From positions 1-24,335 of the forward strand of contig URYE01000034.1 of assembly GCA_900551945.1 (NCBI GenBank): a DNA stretch of 24,335 nt, in the 5' to 3' direction. Position 1 is the first letter of the stretch. The number at the start of each line of letters is the position of its first letter. The DNA is from an uncultured Eubacterium sp. (GTDB lineage: Bacteria; Bacillota; Clostridia; Lachnospirales; Lachnospiraceae). This document shows positions 14,110 to 23,735 of this stretch, piece by piece. The notes beneath the pieces are model-generated. The model did not search any database, was not told where the DNA came from, and saw only the letters and a program-made list of their open reading frames with translations. The translations under genes and the position numbers were made by a program.

Positions 14110-16656
14110 TTATAACTGCCTTACAGCTAAATCATAAAATCTGCCTTTTTTATCCATTAATTCTTTATAGCTTCCTTGTTCTACAACTGTTCCTTTTTCA
14201 AGTACAAATATCCTATCACAGTTCATAACTGTACTAAGTCTATGTGCAATGACAACTCTTGTTGCTTTAAGTCTTTCAAGACTTTCACATACCATAGCTT
14301 GTGTAACATTATCTAATGCTGATGTCGCTTCATCAAAATAAATAATCTTAGGATTACCAACTATAGCACGAGCAATTAAAATACGTTGTTGTTGTCCTCC
14401 TGATATCGTTCCACTATCTTCTGATAAAACAGTATGTAATCCCATCGGCATTTGATTAATATCATCTTCTAAACCAACGGCTTTTACAACCTTTTTAACC
14501 TGCTCTAGTTTTGTACCAGGTGCTGTAATTGTGATATTTTCAAATATACTTCCACTTATTAATTTGCCATCTTGAAGAACAACTCCAAACTTTTTACGAA
14601 GTTCTCTCTTATCCATACTATCAATGTCTTTTCCGTCATAGTAAATCTTACCGACATCTGGTTTTTCAAAACCTAACAATAACTTTAAAAGTGTTGACTT
14701 ACCACTTCCAGACGAGCCAACAATGCCAATATATTCTCCTGCTTTAATGTGCATAGAAACATCATTTAATATAACTCCTGAGGCTTCATTATAAGAAAAT
14801 GTTAAGTTATTAACTTCAATATCTCCTGTAAGAGTACCTGGCATTACCATATCTTCATCAAATTCTGAAAGTGTTTGTAATATTGGTTTACATCTGTCAT
14901 ATGCTGGCTTTATATCATTTACTTGCAATATAGAAGATACAATCTGAAGCATAGCTCCTGAAAAAGAACCAAATGCTGCACTAAAACCCATAAAAGCACC
15001 TACTGATAATTTCATACTATTTTTTATCATAAGATAATAAAGCACAATAGAAAATACAGTATTCATTGCCCCTACTAATGTATTAACAGCAACTGTCATT
15101 TTCTCTTTTCTTATATTGATTTTTCTTGACTTAGTATATGTCTTTAGATACTCATATAATGCCCTGTTTTCCACTCCTGCTATTCTTATTTTTGAAATTC
15201 CATTTAAAAACTGATACATTACAGAACTTGTTTTACTATCTAATTCCATTTTCTTTACTTCATATTTTGTTTGTAAAATTCCTATCCACATAATAACAAG
15301 CATACATATAAGCAACATAACTAATGATACACTCGTCAACTTTTTAGAATATTGAAACATTCTCCATAAATAAAGCAATGAGAAAACAGCACTTAAAATT
15401 GTCTTAATCGCTACATCTGCTATTGTATTATATATCTGAGAAATTCCCATTGCTCTTTGTGCTAACTCTGCTGAGTCATACTTGCGAAAGAAACTCTCTG
15501 GAAGATTAAACAATCTATCATAAGTAGCACTTTGAACAGCATATTCCATTGCGTTCATACTTCTAAAAGCCGCCAAATTTTTTACTATTGTAAATGTTAC
15601 ATTTCCTATAGTACATGCTAGAATTACACAACTTATCTGTACAAGTCCTGTCTTATTTCCCATAGGTATAAATTTATCATATAACTGTTCATTTATAAAC
15701 GGTATTAACAAACCAATAAGAGTTCCTAAAAGTGCTAGTAAAATAAACCTAACAATATCACTCTTGTAAACATTTTTCATACCAAAGAAAAATAAATCTT
15801 TAGCTTTTAATTCTTTATTTGGAAATGGACGATATAGCATATCTGCTTTTACTTCTAACTGCTGCGCATATTCTTCATCTATAATACAACTAGTTTGTCT
15901 TTGAGCATCATATGCCATATATTTTTTAGGGCTTATTGGAACACAAGCAATCGGCTGATGTCCGTCTTTTCTATATGCTAAAATAGGTCCACTATCTCGC
16001 TTATACCATTTTGGTTCTAACACTACCTCTCTAACAATAAAATGAGATATTCTAGCAATATCAGCTACTGTAAAACGTCTTCCACAACTATCTTGAATTT
16101 TATCTAAGCTTGCTATTTGTATATCGGATTTATTACATAAATAAGCAACCCCATCATAAATTCTATTTCCCGATTGTGATATAACACGATTTTCTTTTTT
16201 TCTTTGAAATAATCCATAAATTATATTAAGACTTTTTTCATAAGTGTTTTTTTGCTCTCTTGCCGTAGCATATATATAGCCTTCTTCTTTAATTATATTG
16301 ATATTATATTTTTCAATTAACTGTTCGTCATACTCTTGTATATCAAATAATTTTATTTGTACTTTTAAAGCAAATGTATTTTTAATTTCTTCATTTTGTT
16401 TTTCATCACATACCTTAATAACGGCTTTATCTAACGCAACAAGTCCTATTCTCCATACACCAAGTACTTCATCATCTTTTGTGAAAGCTGGTATTTTTTC
16501 TCCGGGTGTCATTTCTGCAATAAGCTGTCTTCTTCCGGGTATACCATTTGTATATGGAAATAAATATACCAACACATGACCTTCCATTACTTGATAAACC
16601 GTCATATTATCTTGTGTAATATGTATTTGCCCACCTTGTATTTTTATATAATCCAT
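14110..16656 (-). CDS. NHLM-type bacteriocin export ABC transporter, permease/ATPase subunit without peptidase
   Basis: The protein has 848 residues. A soluble N-terminal part of about 290 residues lacks a C39 catalytic site and begins with a beta-rich, cyclic-nucleotide-binding-like segment (QVMEGHVLVYLFPY), as in the second ABC subunit of NHLM systems. It is followed by about six membrane helices (roughly 300-600) and a nucleotide-binding domain: Walker A GSSGSGKST (647-655), signature SGGQQQR (about 752-758), Walker B IIYFDEATSALD (ends about 782) and the switch IAHR. In NHLM clusters it pairs with the peptidase-bearing ABC protein to export peptides whose leaders resemble Nif11 or nitrile hydratase. 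It is the last gene of the sigma/exporter operon, 12 bases after the peptidase subunit, with AGGAG upstream. Confidence 0.9.
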   Translation of the reverse strand: MDYIKIQGGQIHITQDNMTVYQVMEGHVLVYLFPYTNGIPGRRQLIAEMTPGEKIPAFTKDDEVLGVWRIGLVALDKAVIKVCDEKQNEEIKNTFALKVQIKLFDIQEYDEQLIEKYNINIIKEEGYIYATAREQKNTYEKSLNIIYGLFQRKKENRVISQSGNRIYDGVAYLCNKSDIQIASLDKIQDSCGRRFTVADIARISHFIVREVVLEPKWYKRDSGPILAYRKDGHQPIACVPISPKKYMAYDAQRQTSCIIDEEYAQQLEVKADMLYRPFPNKELKAKDLFFFGMKNVYKSDIVRFILLALLGTLIGLLIPFINEQLYDKFIPMGNKTGLVQISCVILACTIGNVTFTIVKNLAAFRSMNAMEYAVQSATYDRLFNLPESFFRKYDSAELAQRAMGISQIYNTIADVAIKTILSAVFSLLYLWRMFQYSKKLTSVSLVMLLICMLVIMWIGILQTKYEVKKMELDSKTSSVMYQFLNGISKIRIAGVENRALYEYLKTYTKSRKINIRKEKMTVAVNTLVGAMNTVFSIVLYYLMIKNSMKLSVGAFMGFSAAFGSFSGAMLQIVSSILQVNDIKPAYDRCKPILQTLSEFDEDMVMPGTLTGDIEVNNLTFSYNEASGVILNDVSMHIKAGEYIGIVGSSGSGKSTLLKLLLGFEKPDVGKIYYDGKDIDSMDKRELRKKFGVVLQDGKLISGSIFENITITAPGTKLEQVKKVVKAVGLEDDINQMPMGLHTVLSEDSGTISGGQQQRILIARAIVGNPKIIYFDEATSALDNVTQAMVCESLERLKATRVVIAHRLSTVMNCDRIFVLEKGTVVEQGSYKELMDKKGRFYDLAVRQL

Positions 16657-16668
16657 ACGACTTTTCTC

Positions 16669-18813
16669 CTAGATATTCTGTATAAGTCTTTGATAGTGAC
16701 CTTCCTTGCTTGCTAATTCTGTATGTGTTCCCCTTTGTACAATCTTACCTCTCTCCATTACAATAATCTCATCGCAATCACGAATAGCCGATAACCTATG
16801 AGCAACTATTAAACAAGTACAACCACGTCGCTTAATATTATCTATAATTTCTTTTTCTACAATAGGGTCTAATGCGCTAGTTGCTTCATCCATAATTAAT
16901 ATACTAGGATTAGTAACTAAGGCTCTTGCTATTTCAAGTCGTTGTCTTTGACCACCTGACAGATTAGTACCACCTTCTGACAATACAAAATCATAGGCTC
17001 CCGGTTTTGATGTAATTACCTCATGTATACAAGCATCTTTTGCAGCTTTTACAATATCCTCATCAAGTACATTTCTATTCCACATAGTCAAGTTATCTCT
17101 TATCGTGCCAGAAAATAATGTAATGCTTTGGCTTACTGTTGATACACTAGAAGACATTATCTCTTTTGGTATCTGTCTGCTATTTATATTATCCATTAAC
17201 ACTTCACCAGACCATGGCATATATAACCCACTTACAATCTTTGATACAGTAGATTTGCCACAACCAGAAGCTCCCACAAAGGCAATCGAACTTCCACATG
17301 GTAAATAAAAGTTAAAATCTTCAACTAATGGCTTTTCTAAAATACTATATCCAAATGATATATTTTTTAATTCGATTTCACCTGTTAATTTCGTTGTCAT
17401 CGTAACTACTTCCTGTTTTGAAAACTTCTCATCTTCTTCGTATTTCATTATATCTTCTACACGACTCATATCAGCCTTTAATGTCTGTATCTTTTGTATA
17501 AAACCAACTAATTGATTGACTGGCTCTGTAAATGAACTAAGAAGACTTGTATACGCAACTAACATACCAGCCGTCATGTTTCCATTTATAACTAATATAC
17601 CGCCCACCATCATTACTACTATATTACTAATTTCACCTGCCACTTCCGGAATTGCATTTAATATCTGTTGTCTTTTTCCTAGTTGTTGTTCTAATAAAAT
17701 GGTTTTTGCATAATATCCTTGTATTCTTCCTACATATTCATTTTCTGCACCAGATGCTTTTAATGTACTTGTAATATTTAAACCAGCAAATACAGAACCT
17801 ATCATCTTACCCTGGTCTTGCTGCATCTTCATAGTATCATTTGCAATAGATGTTGAACTAAATTTAACTATAAACAAGTTAAATACAACACTTGCAATAC
17901 CAATTAATGTAAGCAACGGACTATATGTTAATAATAAAATCAAATAAAACATAGCAACTATGATATTAAGAACTGTTTCTCCCAAATCTCCCGCAAGAAA
18001 TGTACTTACATTATTATTATTTTCAACACGTTCTGCCAAATCTCCTGAATATCTCTGGTCAAAAAAGCTCATTGGCAAACGAAACAGATGTGAAAGAAAC
18101 TCATGTGCTGAAATAAGTGCCATTTTATTTTGTAATTTTTCAAGCAAAATACCACGATAAAAAGTAAGTAATGCTTGAAACAATACTGTAAAACACATTA
18201 TAGTTAAAAAAGCTGTTATCCACTTTGTATTTCCACCTAACAAAATGTCATCAATAAAAACTTGTGAAAATACAGGTATAACTAATCCCGGAAATACAAG
18301 ACATAGACCTATTGCAACTAAAGCAAATATAGATGTATATTGTCCTTTAAGTCGTCTCTTTACAAAGCTAAGTAATGTTCTTTTCTGTCTGATTTTTTCA
18401 AACTTTTCAGTTATTTCAAATGTTAAAACAATACCTGTAAAACAATCATCAATTTCTTCTAATGTTAGTTTCCTTCTACCCATAGCTGGGTCATTAATAT
18501 ATGCAAACTTTCCTTTTACACCTTCCCATACAACAAAGTGATTAAAGTTCCAATGAATAATACAAGGTGGTTTGCATTTTAATAAATTATCAAGGCTTTT
18601 CCTATAGCCCTTTGCTTCTAGTCCAAATTTTCTAGCAGCTCTTAAAATATTTTTAGCATTACACCCATCTCTTGAAACACCGGTTTCTATACGCAACTGT
18701 TCCAATGCCATGTGTCTTCCATAGTATCCCATAATCATAGATAGTGACGCAGCACCACATTCTGTAGCTTCCATCTGATAGACAGTTGGTGTTTTTGCAT
18801 ATTTTTTCTCCAT
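16669..18813 (-). CDS. NHLM-type bacteriocin ABC transporter with N-terminal C39 peptidase
   Basis: The protein has 714 residues. Residues 1-133 form a C39 double-glycine peptidase with Gln13, catalytic Cys19 (EATECGAAS), His92 (NHFVVW) and Asp108 (NDPAMG), so the site is intact. About six membrane helices span roughly 155-450. The nucleotide-binding domain has Walker A GASGCGKST (514-522), signature LSGGQRQR (about 618-625), Walker B ILIMDEATSALD and IVAHR. It should cut after the GG of the three precursors and export the cores, consistent with their ENVAGG sites. It lies between the HlyD-like adaptor (18 bases upstream) and the second ABC protein (12 bases downstream). The order HlyD, peptidase-ABC, ABC is typical of NHLM loci. 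Confidence 0.95.
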   Translation of the reverse strand: MEKKYAKTPTVYQMEATECGAASLSMIMGYYGRHMALEQLRIETGVSRDGCNAKNILRAARKFGLEAKGYRKSLDNLLKCKPPCIIHWNFNHFVVWEGVKGKFAYINDPAMGRRKLTLEEIDDCFTGIVLTFEITEKFEKIRQKRTLLSFVKRRLKGQYTSIFALVAIGLCLVFPGLVIPVFSQVFIDDILLGGNTKWITAFLTIMCFTVLFQALLTFYRGILLEKLQNKMALISAHEFLSHLFRLPMSFFDQRYSGDLAERVENNNNVSTFLAGDLGETVLNIIVAMFYLILLLTYSPLLTLIGIASVVFNLFIVKFSSTSIANDTMKMQQDQGKMIGSVFAGLNITSTLKASGAENEYVGRIQGYYAKTILLEQQLGKRQQILNAIPEVAGEISNIVVMMVGGILVINGNMTAGMLVAYTSLLSSFTEPVNQLVGFIQKIQTLKADMSRVEDIMKYEEDEKFSKQEVVTMTTKLTGEIELKNISFGYSILEKPLVEDFNFYLPCGSSIAFVGASGCGKSTVSKIVSGLYMPWSGEVLMDNINSRQIPKEIMSSSVSTVSQSITLFSGTIRDNLTMWNRNVLDEDIVKAAKDACIHEVITSKPGAYDFVLSEGGTNLSGGQRQRLEIARALVTNPSILIMDEATSALDPIVEKEIIDNIKRRGCTCLIVAHRLSAIRDCDEIIVMERGKIVQRGTHTELASKEGHYQRLIQNI

Positions 18814-18831
18814 CTGTTCACCTTCTTTCTG

Positions 18832-20742
18832 CTACTGTGCATTGGTATCTGTCTTTATTGTAAGTTTTTCTTTTATGTAAGGTATTAACATAGTAATTGG
18901 AGCTTTTTCTTCTAATACAACACTTGCTTCTACTAATGTTCCCTCTAATAACATAACATCTTTACCTTTTGAACTTGACCAATAATAACCACTACTTGTA
19001 TTATCATCCTCTTTTAATTCACATGTAACTGCTATAACTGGACCATCATTTAAAAATGTTTCTACTAAAGTATCATTTCCCAACTGAGTACGAAGACTTT
19101 CTGTAGATGTAACGTAATTATCTACATTTACTACTGTTGCTGTCATGTGACCATACTCTTGTTTATTTACAGTTGTCGGATACACAAGTACTTCCATTCC
19201 CTTTGTAATCTTTTTTCCTGAATTTAATGATACATAACAAACTATAACATTATCTTCACTATTTCCTTGTTGTACTTTAATCAATTCACTTCCTTGATTT
19301 ACAGCACTTCCTTGAACTACACTAATATCTGATACTTTACCATCTACACTAGATACAATTGCACATTTTTCTAATTGCTCTTTATATTGTTCACATTCAA
19401 TATTAAGCTGGTCAATGATAGATGCTTTTGTTGCTTCAAATTGACTATAAATGGTCGTAGTCTGTCGTTCTATTGTTCTTGTATCACTGTCTACTTGCAC
19501 TTCCATTTGAGCTAATGAGTCAAGCAAACTATTAAGCTTTGTCTGCTCTGTTGTATAATTATTTAATGCTACATTATATTCATTAGATAATTGAGCTTGA
19601 TTACTTTGTGCTGTTCCTAATTCATTAATTTTATTCAGATAACTACTCTTTATATTTTCATAATCTTTGCTTATATTTTCTTTTTGACTGTTATAATTGT
19701 CTACATCTTTTTGATAATTATTTTTTGTGTCTTCTGCTGAAGATAATTCTAATTTATACTGTGATATAGATACCTGTAGCTCCGATTTAGCACTTTCATT
19801 CTCACTAATACAATTTTGATAATTTGTGACAGCTTGTATATATGCTTCTACTTGTACATTTAAGTTAAAAGGCTCATCTCTGTAAATATCTAAAGCTGTC
19901 ATATCTATAGGTTCTGTTCCACCTATATTTTTATATGCTTCTTCAAGCTCATTTAACTTTGTATCAACAATATCTTTTAAAGCATTTTCTTTTGCAACAA
20001 GCTTGTTATAATTATCTAAAGCCGTTTGATATTGATTTAAGGCTTGATTATATGCCACTTTTGCTTGGTCTAGATTACTATATGCTGTTTCTAAATATCC
20101 ACTTGCATTAGATAACTTGCTTTGTGCTTCTGTGTATTCTAATTGCTCATTAGTGCTATCTCCAATATTTAAACTGTTGTAATAATTTAATTCTGCATTT
20201 CTCATATTTTGTTCTGCTTGATTTGTTATCTGTCTTTGCTCAGATACTTTATTAGAATACAGCTCTAATAGTTCTTGATTTTGGTATAAGTTCTGGTCAA
20301 GTGTAAGCATTTGAGATTTAATTTCTACCAAACTTTTATTATCCGCAGTAATTACATCAGCTTCTGAGTCCATAGTGATACTTTCTACATTTTTAATTCT
20401 GTAGTCATAACTTGTTATTTTTTGCTCTAAATCATCTTTGTTTAAATAAGCTATAACTTCACCTTTCTTTATCTCATCACCCTCATTGACTTCTATATTT
20501 TCTATAATTCCAGCCATTTCAGAATATACAGAATATATTCCACCATTATTTACATAAATACCTTGTGTTTCTACGTTTACTGGAAGTCGACCTAATATAG
20601 ACCATATTAATGCTACAACAATAACTAATCCTGCACCTGACAATGCCATCCAAAAAGAAGGCGGTGTAATTACAATCATCTTATCTAATTGCTCTGGCGA
20701 TGACAATTTCTCTAAAGATGTTTTTCTAAATAAATCTGCCAT
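18832..20742 (-). CDS. HlyD-like secretion adaptor of the NHLM exporter, with very long coiled coil
   Basis: The protein has 636 residues. A cytoplasmic N-terminus of about 28 residues is followed by one membrane helix at about 31-50. A split biotinyl/lipoyl-like barrel has its first half near 68-102 (EMAGIIENIEVNEGDEIKKG). A long helical coiled-coil hairpin rich in Asn, Gln and Glu spans roughly 105-460. The second lipoyl half (SSVDGKVSDISVVQGSAVNQ, about 465-485) and a C-terminal beta domain follow. This matches membrane-fusion proteins of NHLM bacteriocin systems. The hairpin is long for a Gram-positive export adaptor and could span the wall. It follows the sigma gene by ten bases, with GGAGG six bases before the ATG, so sigma factor and exporter are cotranscribed. 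Confidence 0.88.
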   Translation of the reverse strand: MADLFRKTSLEKLSSPEQLDKMIVITPPSFWMALSGAGLVIVVALIWSILGRLPVNVETQGIYVNNGGIYSVYSEMAGIIENIEVNEGDEIKKGEVIAYLNKDDLEQKITSYDYRIKNVESITMDSEADVITADNKSLVEIKSQMLTLDQNLYQNQELLELYSNKVSEQRQITNQAEQNMRNAELNYYNSLNIGDSTNEQLEYTEAQSKLSNASGYLETAYSNLDQAKVAYNQALNQYQTALDNYNKLVAKENALKDIVDTKLNELEEAYKNIGGTEPIDMTALDIYRDEPFNLNVQVEAYIQAVTNYQNCISENESAKSELQVSISQYKLELSSAEDTKNNYQKDVDNYNSQKENISKDYENIKSSYLNKINELGTAQSNQAQLSNEYNVALNNYTTEQTKLNSLLDSLAQMEVQVDSDTRTIERQTTTIYSQFEATKASIIDQLNIECEQYKEQLEKCAIVSSVDGKVSDISVVQGSAVNQGSELIKVQQGNSEDNVIVCYVSLNSGKKITKGMEVLVYPTTVNKQEYGHMTATVVNVDNYVTSTESLRTQLGNDTLVETFLNDGPVIAVTCELKEDDNTSSGYYWSSSKGKDVMLLEGTLVEASVVLEEKAPITMLIPYIKEKLTIKTDTNAQ

Positions 20743-20752
20743 ACTTTCCCTC

Positions 20753-21265
20753 CTAATAAGTAAATTCTGTATTTAATTTGCTTTTTAATGTACTTAGTGT
20801 TCTTTTTAAAATTATTCTTACATTTCCTGATGAAATATCTAAGTTATTCCCTATTTCTTTTGATGTCATATCACCATAATATTTCATTAAAATCACGTTT
20901 CTATTGCGCTCAGGCAAATCCCATATAAGCTTTTGTAATACTATATACCATTCTTTTTGTTCTAATAAATCATCACTTATAAAGACAGGTTCTATATTCA
21001 TTTCAGACATACAATCAATGCTATACTCTAATTTTTTTCTGCTTTTGTAATAATTTTTCAAACGATTACATGATATTGCATATAGCCATGTTAAAATAAA
21101 ACTTTTACTTTCATCATATCTATGTAAATTTTTATACACAGCAACAAAAACATCACTTGTCAAATCTTCTGCCAATTCTATATTGCATACTTTATAATAA
21201 ATAAATTTATATATTTTCTCATAGTAATCACAATATATTTCTTCAAAATATTCATCTTTATTCAT
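20753..21265 (-). CDS. ECF-type RNA polymerase sigma factor heading the exporter operon
   Basis: The 170-residue protein is built of sigma region 2 (AEDLTSDVFVAVYKNL, then WLYAISCNRLKNYYKS, about 32-76) and region 4 (LPERNRNVILMKYYGDMTSK, then a helix-turn-helix through SSGNVRIILKRTL, about 117-158). Regions 1 and 3 are absent, which is the ECF layout. No anti-sigma factor lies next to it, so control may be transcriptional or through the partner-switch proteins. It is the first gene of an operon with the complete exporter. The proposed target is the pair of TGTAAC-N17-TGTAT promoters at 12847-12930; this is inference from shared locus and promoter style. AGAGGA lies eleven bases before the ATG, a rather long spacing. 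Confidence 0.92.
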   Translation of the reverse strand: MNKDEYFEEIYCDYYEKIYKFIYYKVCNIELAEDLTSDVFVAVYKNLHRYDESKSFILTWLYAISCNRLKNYYKSRKKLEYSIDCMSEMNIEPVFISDDLLEQKEWYIVLQKLIWDLPERNRNVILMKYYGDMTSKEIGNNLDISSGNVRIILKRTLSTLKSKLNTEFTY

Positions 21266-21510
21266 TATGTTACATATCCTCTCTTCCTGTCAGTCAAACA
21301 GATATAATCTGCTTTACAACCTGTTCATAATACTATTACTGATATGCAGTTTATCTATAAAACTTGCACCTACTTAATAGTGTTAAAAATAATTGTTTTT
21401 TCTGTCTTTTCGTAACGCAAATAGTAATTAATAAATATACTGTATTACTAATTTTTTATACAACTATACTTCTATCTTTATTTTACGTCTTGTAAATTTA
21501 TGGTACAAGT

Positions 21511-21540
21511 TACACTTCACACCCATTTACATACACTTTA
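21511..21540 (+). promoter_or_regulatory. Tandem 9-base LytTR binding site upstream of the response regulator gene
   Basis: TACACTTCA (21511-21519) and TACACTTTA (21532-21540) are 9-base direct repeats, identical at eight positions, separated by 12 bases. The 21-base period (two helical turns) is the classic arrangement for AgrA/PlnC/ComE-type LytTR dimers. They lie just upstream of the predicted promoter of the LytTR gene, which suggests autoinduction. Confidence 0.65.
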
Positions 21541-21572
21541 CGAATTGTGTCACATTTCATCACTTTTTCTGA

Positions 21573-21578
21573 TATAAT
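21573..21578 (+). promoter_or_regulatory. -10 element of the response regulator/kinase promoter
   Basis: A perfect TATAAT occurs 62 bases before the ATG. The expected -35 position (around 21550-21555, TCACAT) is a poor match to TTGACA. This fits a promoter that needs an activator bound at the tandem repeats immediately upstream. Confidence 0.6.
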
Positions 21579-21639
21579 ATCAAGTGAAAAATTAGCTTTA
21601 CAGTTTTAGACTTTTTATTTAAGGAGATTTTTAAATATT

Positions 21640-22362
21640 ATGAAAATTGCAATCTGTGAAGATAAACAACAAGATTATGACACTCTTTTATCTATGATTA
21701 TAAATTTTTTAGATGAGCATAATATGAAAGCTGATATTTCTTCTTTTACATGTGGAGAAGATTTTATCAATGCACACATACATAATCCCTATGATATTGT
21801 TTTTATGGATATTTATTTACCTGGAATTAATGGCATTGAAACAATTGCCAAGATAAGAAAAAAAGAACCTGTTCAGTTTGTCTTTACTACAACAAGCAAT
21901 GAATATGCTATAGAAGCCTTTAACTTAAATGCGGCACATTATATTTTAAAACCAATAACTCCAAATGCTATATCAGAAGCAATGGCTAGATGTCTTTCTA
22001 GAAAAGGGAATAAATATTCAGAACAACTTGATATAAAAACAAACTGTGGAGTTGTATCTATACCAATTGAAAATATTGTATATATTGAAGTTTTAAATAA
22101 GATATGTTGTATCTATACGGAAAAAAGTTGCTATCAAACATATTCTTCACTCAACGAAATGTTTGAAATGCTATCTGACAATATTTTTATGAAGGCGCAA
22201 CGCAGTTTTATTGTAAATATGAACTTTATTGAGTTATTCTATTTTGACCATATCGTTTTAGCAAATGGAAAAGATATTGTTCTTTCAAGAAGTAATCGTA
22301 CTGAGCTGAAAAATCAATACCAACAATTTTTATTTAGATTAGCAAGGAGGGGTGAAATTTGA
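21640..22362 (+). CDS. LytTR-family response regulator (AgrA-like)
   Basis: The protein has 240 residues. The receiver domain (1-120) has the acidic pair Glu7-Asp8, phosphoacceptor Asp57 in FMDIYLPG, Thr/Ser at FTTTS and Lys104 in LKPI. The LytTR DNA-binding domain (about 130-235) includes IENIVYIEV and KAQRSFIVNMNFI, the typical final strand-loop. It overlaps the kinase gene, so the two form one signalling unit. Regulators of this type control bacteriocin and quorum-sensing loci by binding 9-base direct repeats spaced by about 12 bases; such a pair occurs upstream of this gene. AAGGAG lies 13 bases before the ATG, longer than usual. Confidence 0.95.
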   Translation: MKIAICEDKQQDYDTLLSMIINFLDEHNMKADISSFTCGEDFINAHIHNPYDIVFMDIYLPGINGIETIAKIRKKEPVQFVFTTTSNEYAIEAFNLNAAHYILKPITPNAISEAMARCLSRKGNKYSEQLDIKTNCGVVSIPIENIVYIEVLNKICCIYTEKSCYQTYSSLNEMFEMLSDNIFMKAQRSFIVNMNFIELFYFDHIVLANGKDIVLSRSNRTELKNQYQQFLFRLARRGEI

Positions 22363-23732
22363 TATTTTTAAGACTTTTTATAGGCTGTCTTTCACAGCTT
22401 TTGCCATTCTGTTATCTTTGTTTTTATCCTTTTCACAATTGTTTTCGTTTTTCAAATAAGAAAGCAAAACCAATTGCATACATTATTGTTTTAATATCCT
22501 CTTTAGTATTTTCTATAACAGGTACTTATATTTCAACAATACTTAACAAAAATCATTTTTTATTTCAAATGGTAAATATAATTTTTATGTTTTGCCTATT
22601 GCCATGTATATTTTATTACTTCTACATTATTAAAGATTTTTGGCAAAAAAAATTATTTATTTTTACATTTACAATTACAAGTGCATTAACTATAATTTCT
22701 ATTTGTAATATGTTAAGTACTTTGGTTTATTTAGATAAGCAAAGCACATCAGATGGTCTTCCTTATAGGGGATATACTACCTTAATTATAATTACTGTAA
22801 CTGCTGTAATTTTACCATTTCTAATATTATTACTTAAAAAAGTGTATCTCCCAATAAAAGATGAGTTAAATAAATCAGAATGTGGACAGCTTTCTATTTT
22901 ATCTTGTTTTTTATTTATTGTACTTGCAAGTGGACTTTCCTTTATTAATTTCAATTATTTATTTGAAAATCCAATGACCTTATTTTTATTTTTTTCATTG
23001 ATATTATCTGTATTTATTATTTATTTTCTTTACTTTAAAATATATTTCTCTGTTCATGAAAAATACATTGCAGAAAACAAATATATTAAAATACAATATG
23101 ATATGCAGCTTCTCAATGAACAATATCAACAATTTAATCAAAAGATTGAAGCTAGTAGAAAGATAAAACACGATTTTAAACATCATATAATTACAATACA
23201 AAGTTACTTAGATAAAAATGAAATAGACAAAGCCCAAAATTATATACAACAATATCTTAAAGACATACAGCAGTACGATTTGCTTAAATTTTGTGACCAT
23301 CAGGTTATTAACATATTAGTAAGCTACTATTACACATTAGCAAAGGAACAACAAATAGATTTTGTAAGCCATATAAACATTCCAACCGAAATACCTATAG
23401 CAAATTCAGATATTTCTGTTCTATTAGGAAATCTTTTAGAAAATGCTATTACCGCTGCAAATCTATCTAACAATGCAACACGCCATATATATCTAAATAT
23501 TATGTGTCATCGCAAAATGCTTGCAATTACTGTTGATAATAGTTTCAATGGCAATATTCAACAAAATGAACAGGGCGAATATATCTCCACAAAACAAAAT
23601 CATACGGGAATTGGGTTAAAAAGTATTACAGATATTGCCCAAAAATACAATGGTGATGTTCAATTCACACATGACAATGATGAATTTCATGCTCAGGTTA
23701 TGATTGCGTTGATAAATAATGATGGTATGTAA
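22359..23732 (+). CDS. AgrC-like GHKL sensor histidine kinase
   Basis: This 457-residue membrane kinase starts at a TTG (22359-22361) that overlaps the regulator stop and follows an ideal AAGGAGG by eight bases. The N-terminal half (about 1-230) contains six to seven hydrophobic helices, as in peptide-pheromone receptors of the HPK10 group. The cytoplasmic part has KIKHDFKHHI with His271 as likely phosphoacceptor, N-box LLGNLLENAITAA (355-367), and G-box HTGIGLKSI (415-423). The D-x-G box is weak (VDNSFNG). The likely ligand is a secreted peptide, possibly one of the three products encoded nearby or an unlinked peptide. It is followed directly by a terminator. Confidence 0.94.
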   Translation: MIFLRLFIGCLSQLLPFCYLCFYPFHNCFRFSNKKAKPIAYIIVLISSLVFSITGTYISTILNKNHFLFQMVNIIFMFCLLPCIFYYFYIIKDFWQKKLFIFTFTITSALTIISICNMLSTLVYLDKQSTSDGLPYRGYTTLIIITVTAVILPFLILLLKKVYLPIKDELNKSECGQLSILSCFLFIVLASGLSFINFNYLFENPMTLFLFFSLILSVFIIYFLYFKIYFSVHEKYIAENKYIKIQYDMQLLNEQYQQFNQKIEASRKIKHDFKHHIITIQSYLDKNEIDKAQNYIQQYLKDIQQYDLLKFCDHQVINILVSYYYTLAKEQQIDFVSHINIPTEIPIANSDISVLLGNLLENAITAANLSNNATRHIYLNIMCHRKMLAITVDNSFNGNIQQNEQGEYISTKQNHTGIGLKSITDIAQKYNGDVQFTHDNDEFHAQVMIALINNDGM

Positions 23733-23735
23733 AAT

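Larger units (their letters stand above)
21266..21639. other. 374-base divergent regulatory region between sigma/exporter operon and response regulator
   Basis: This gene-free stretch is very AT-rich. On the plus strand it holds a LytTR-type tandem site (21511-21540) and a TATAAT at 21573-21578. On the minus strand a GTTGTAT (21464 down to 21458) matches the -10 block of the two ECF-like promoters near 12.9 kb. The best upstream partner, CGTAAA, is spaced two bases too far, so autoregulation of the sigma operon from here is only a possibility. TAGTAAT (21422-21428) and ATTACTA (21444-21450) form a small inverted repeat. I found no clear vegetative promoter for the sigma operon. Confidence 0.6.

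Noticed and set aside
21458..21487. Third ECF-like promoter (CGTAAA ... GTTGTAT) on the minus strand upstream of the sigma gene
   Set aside because: The spacer is two bases longer than in the two matched promoters and the -35 block is weak; it is noted only as a possibility.
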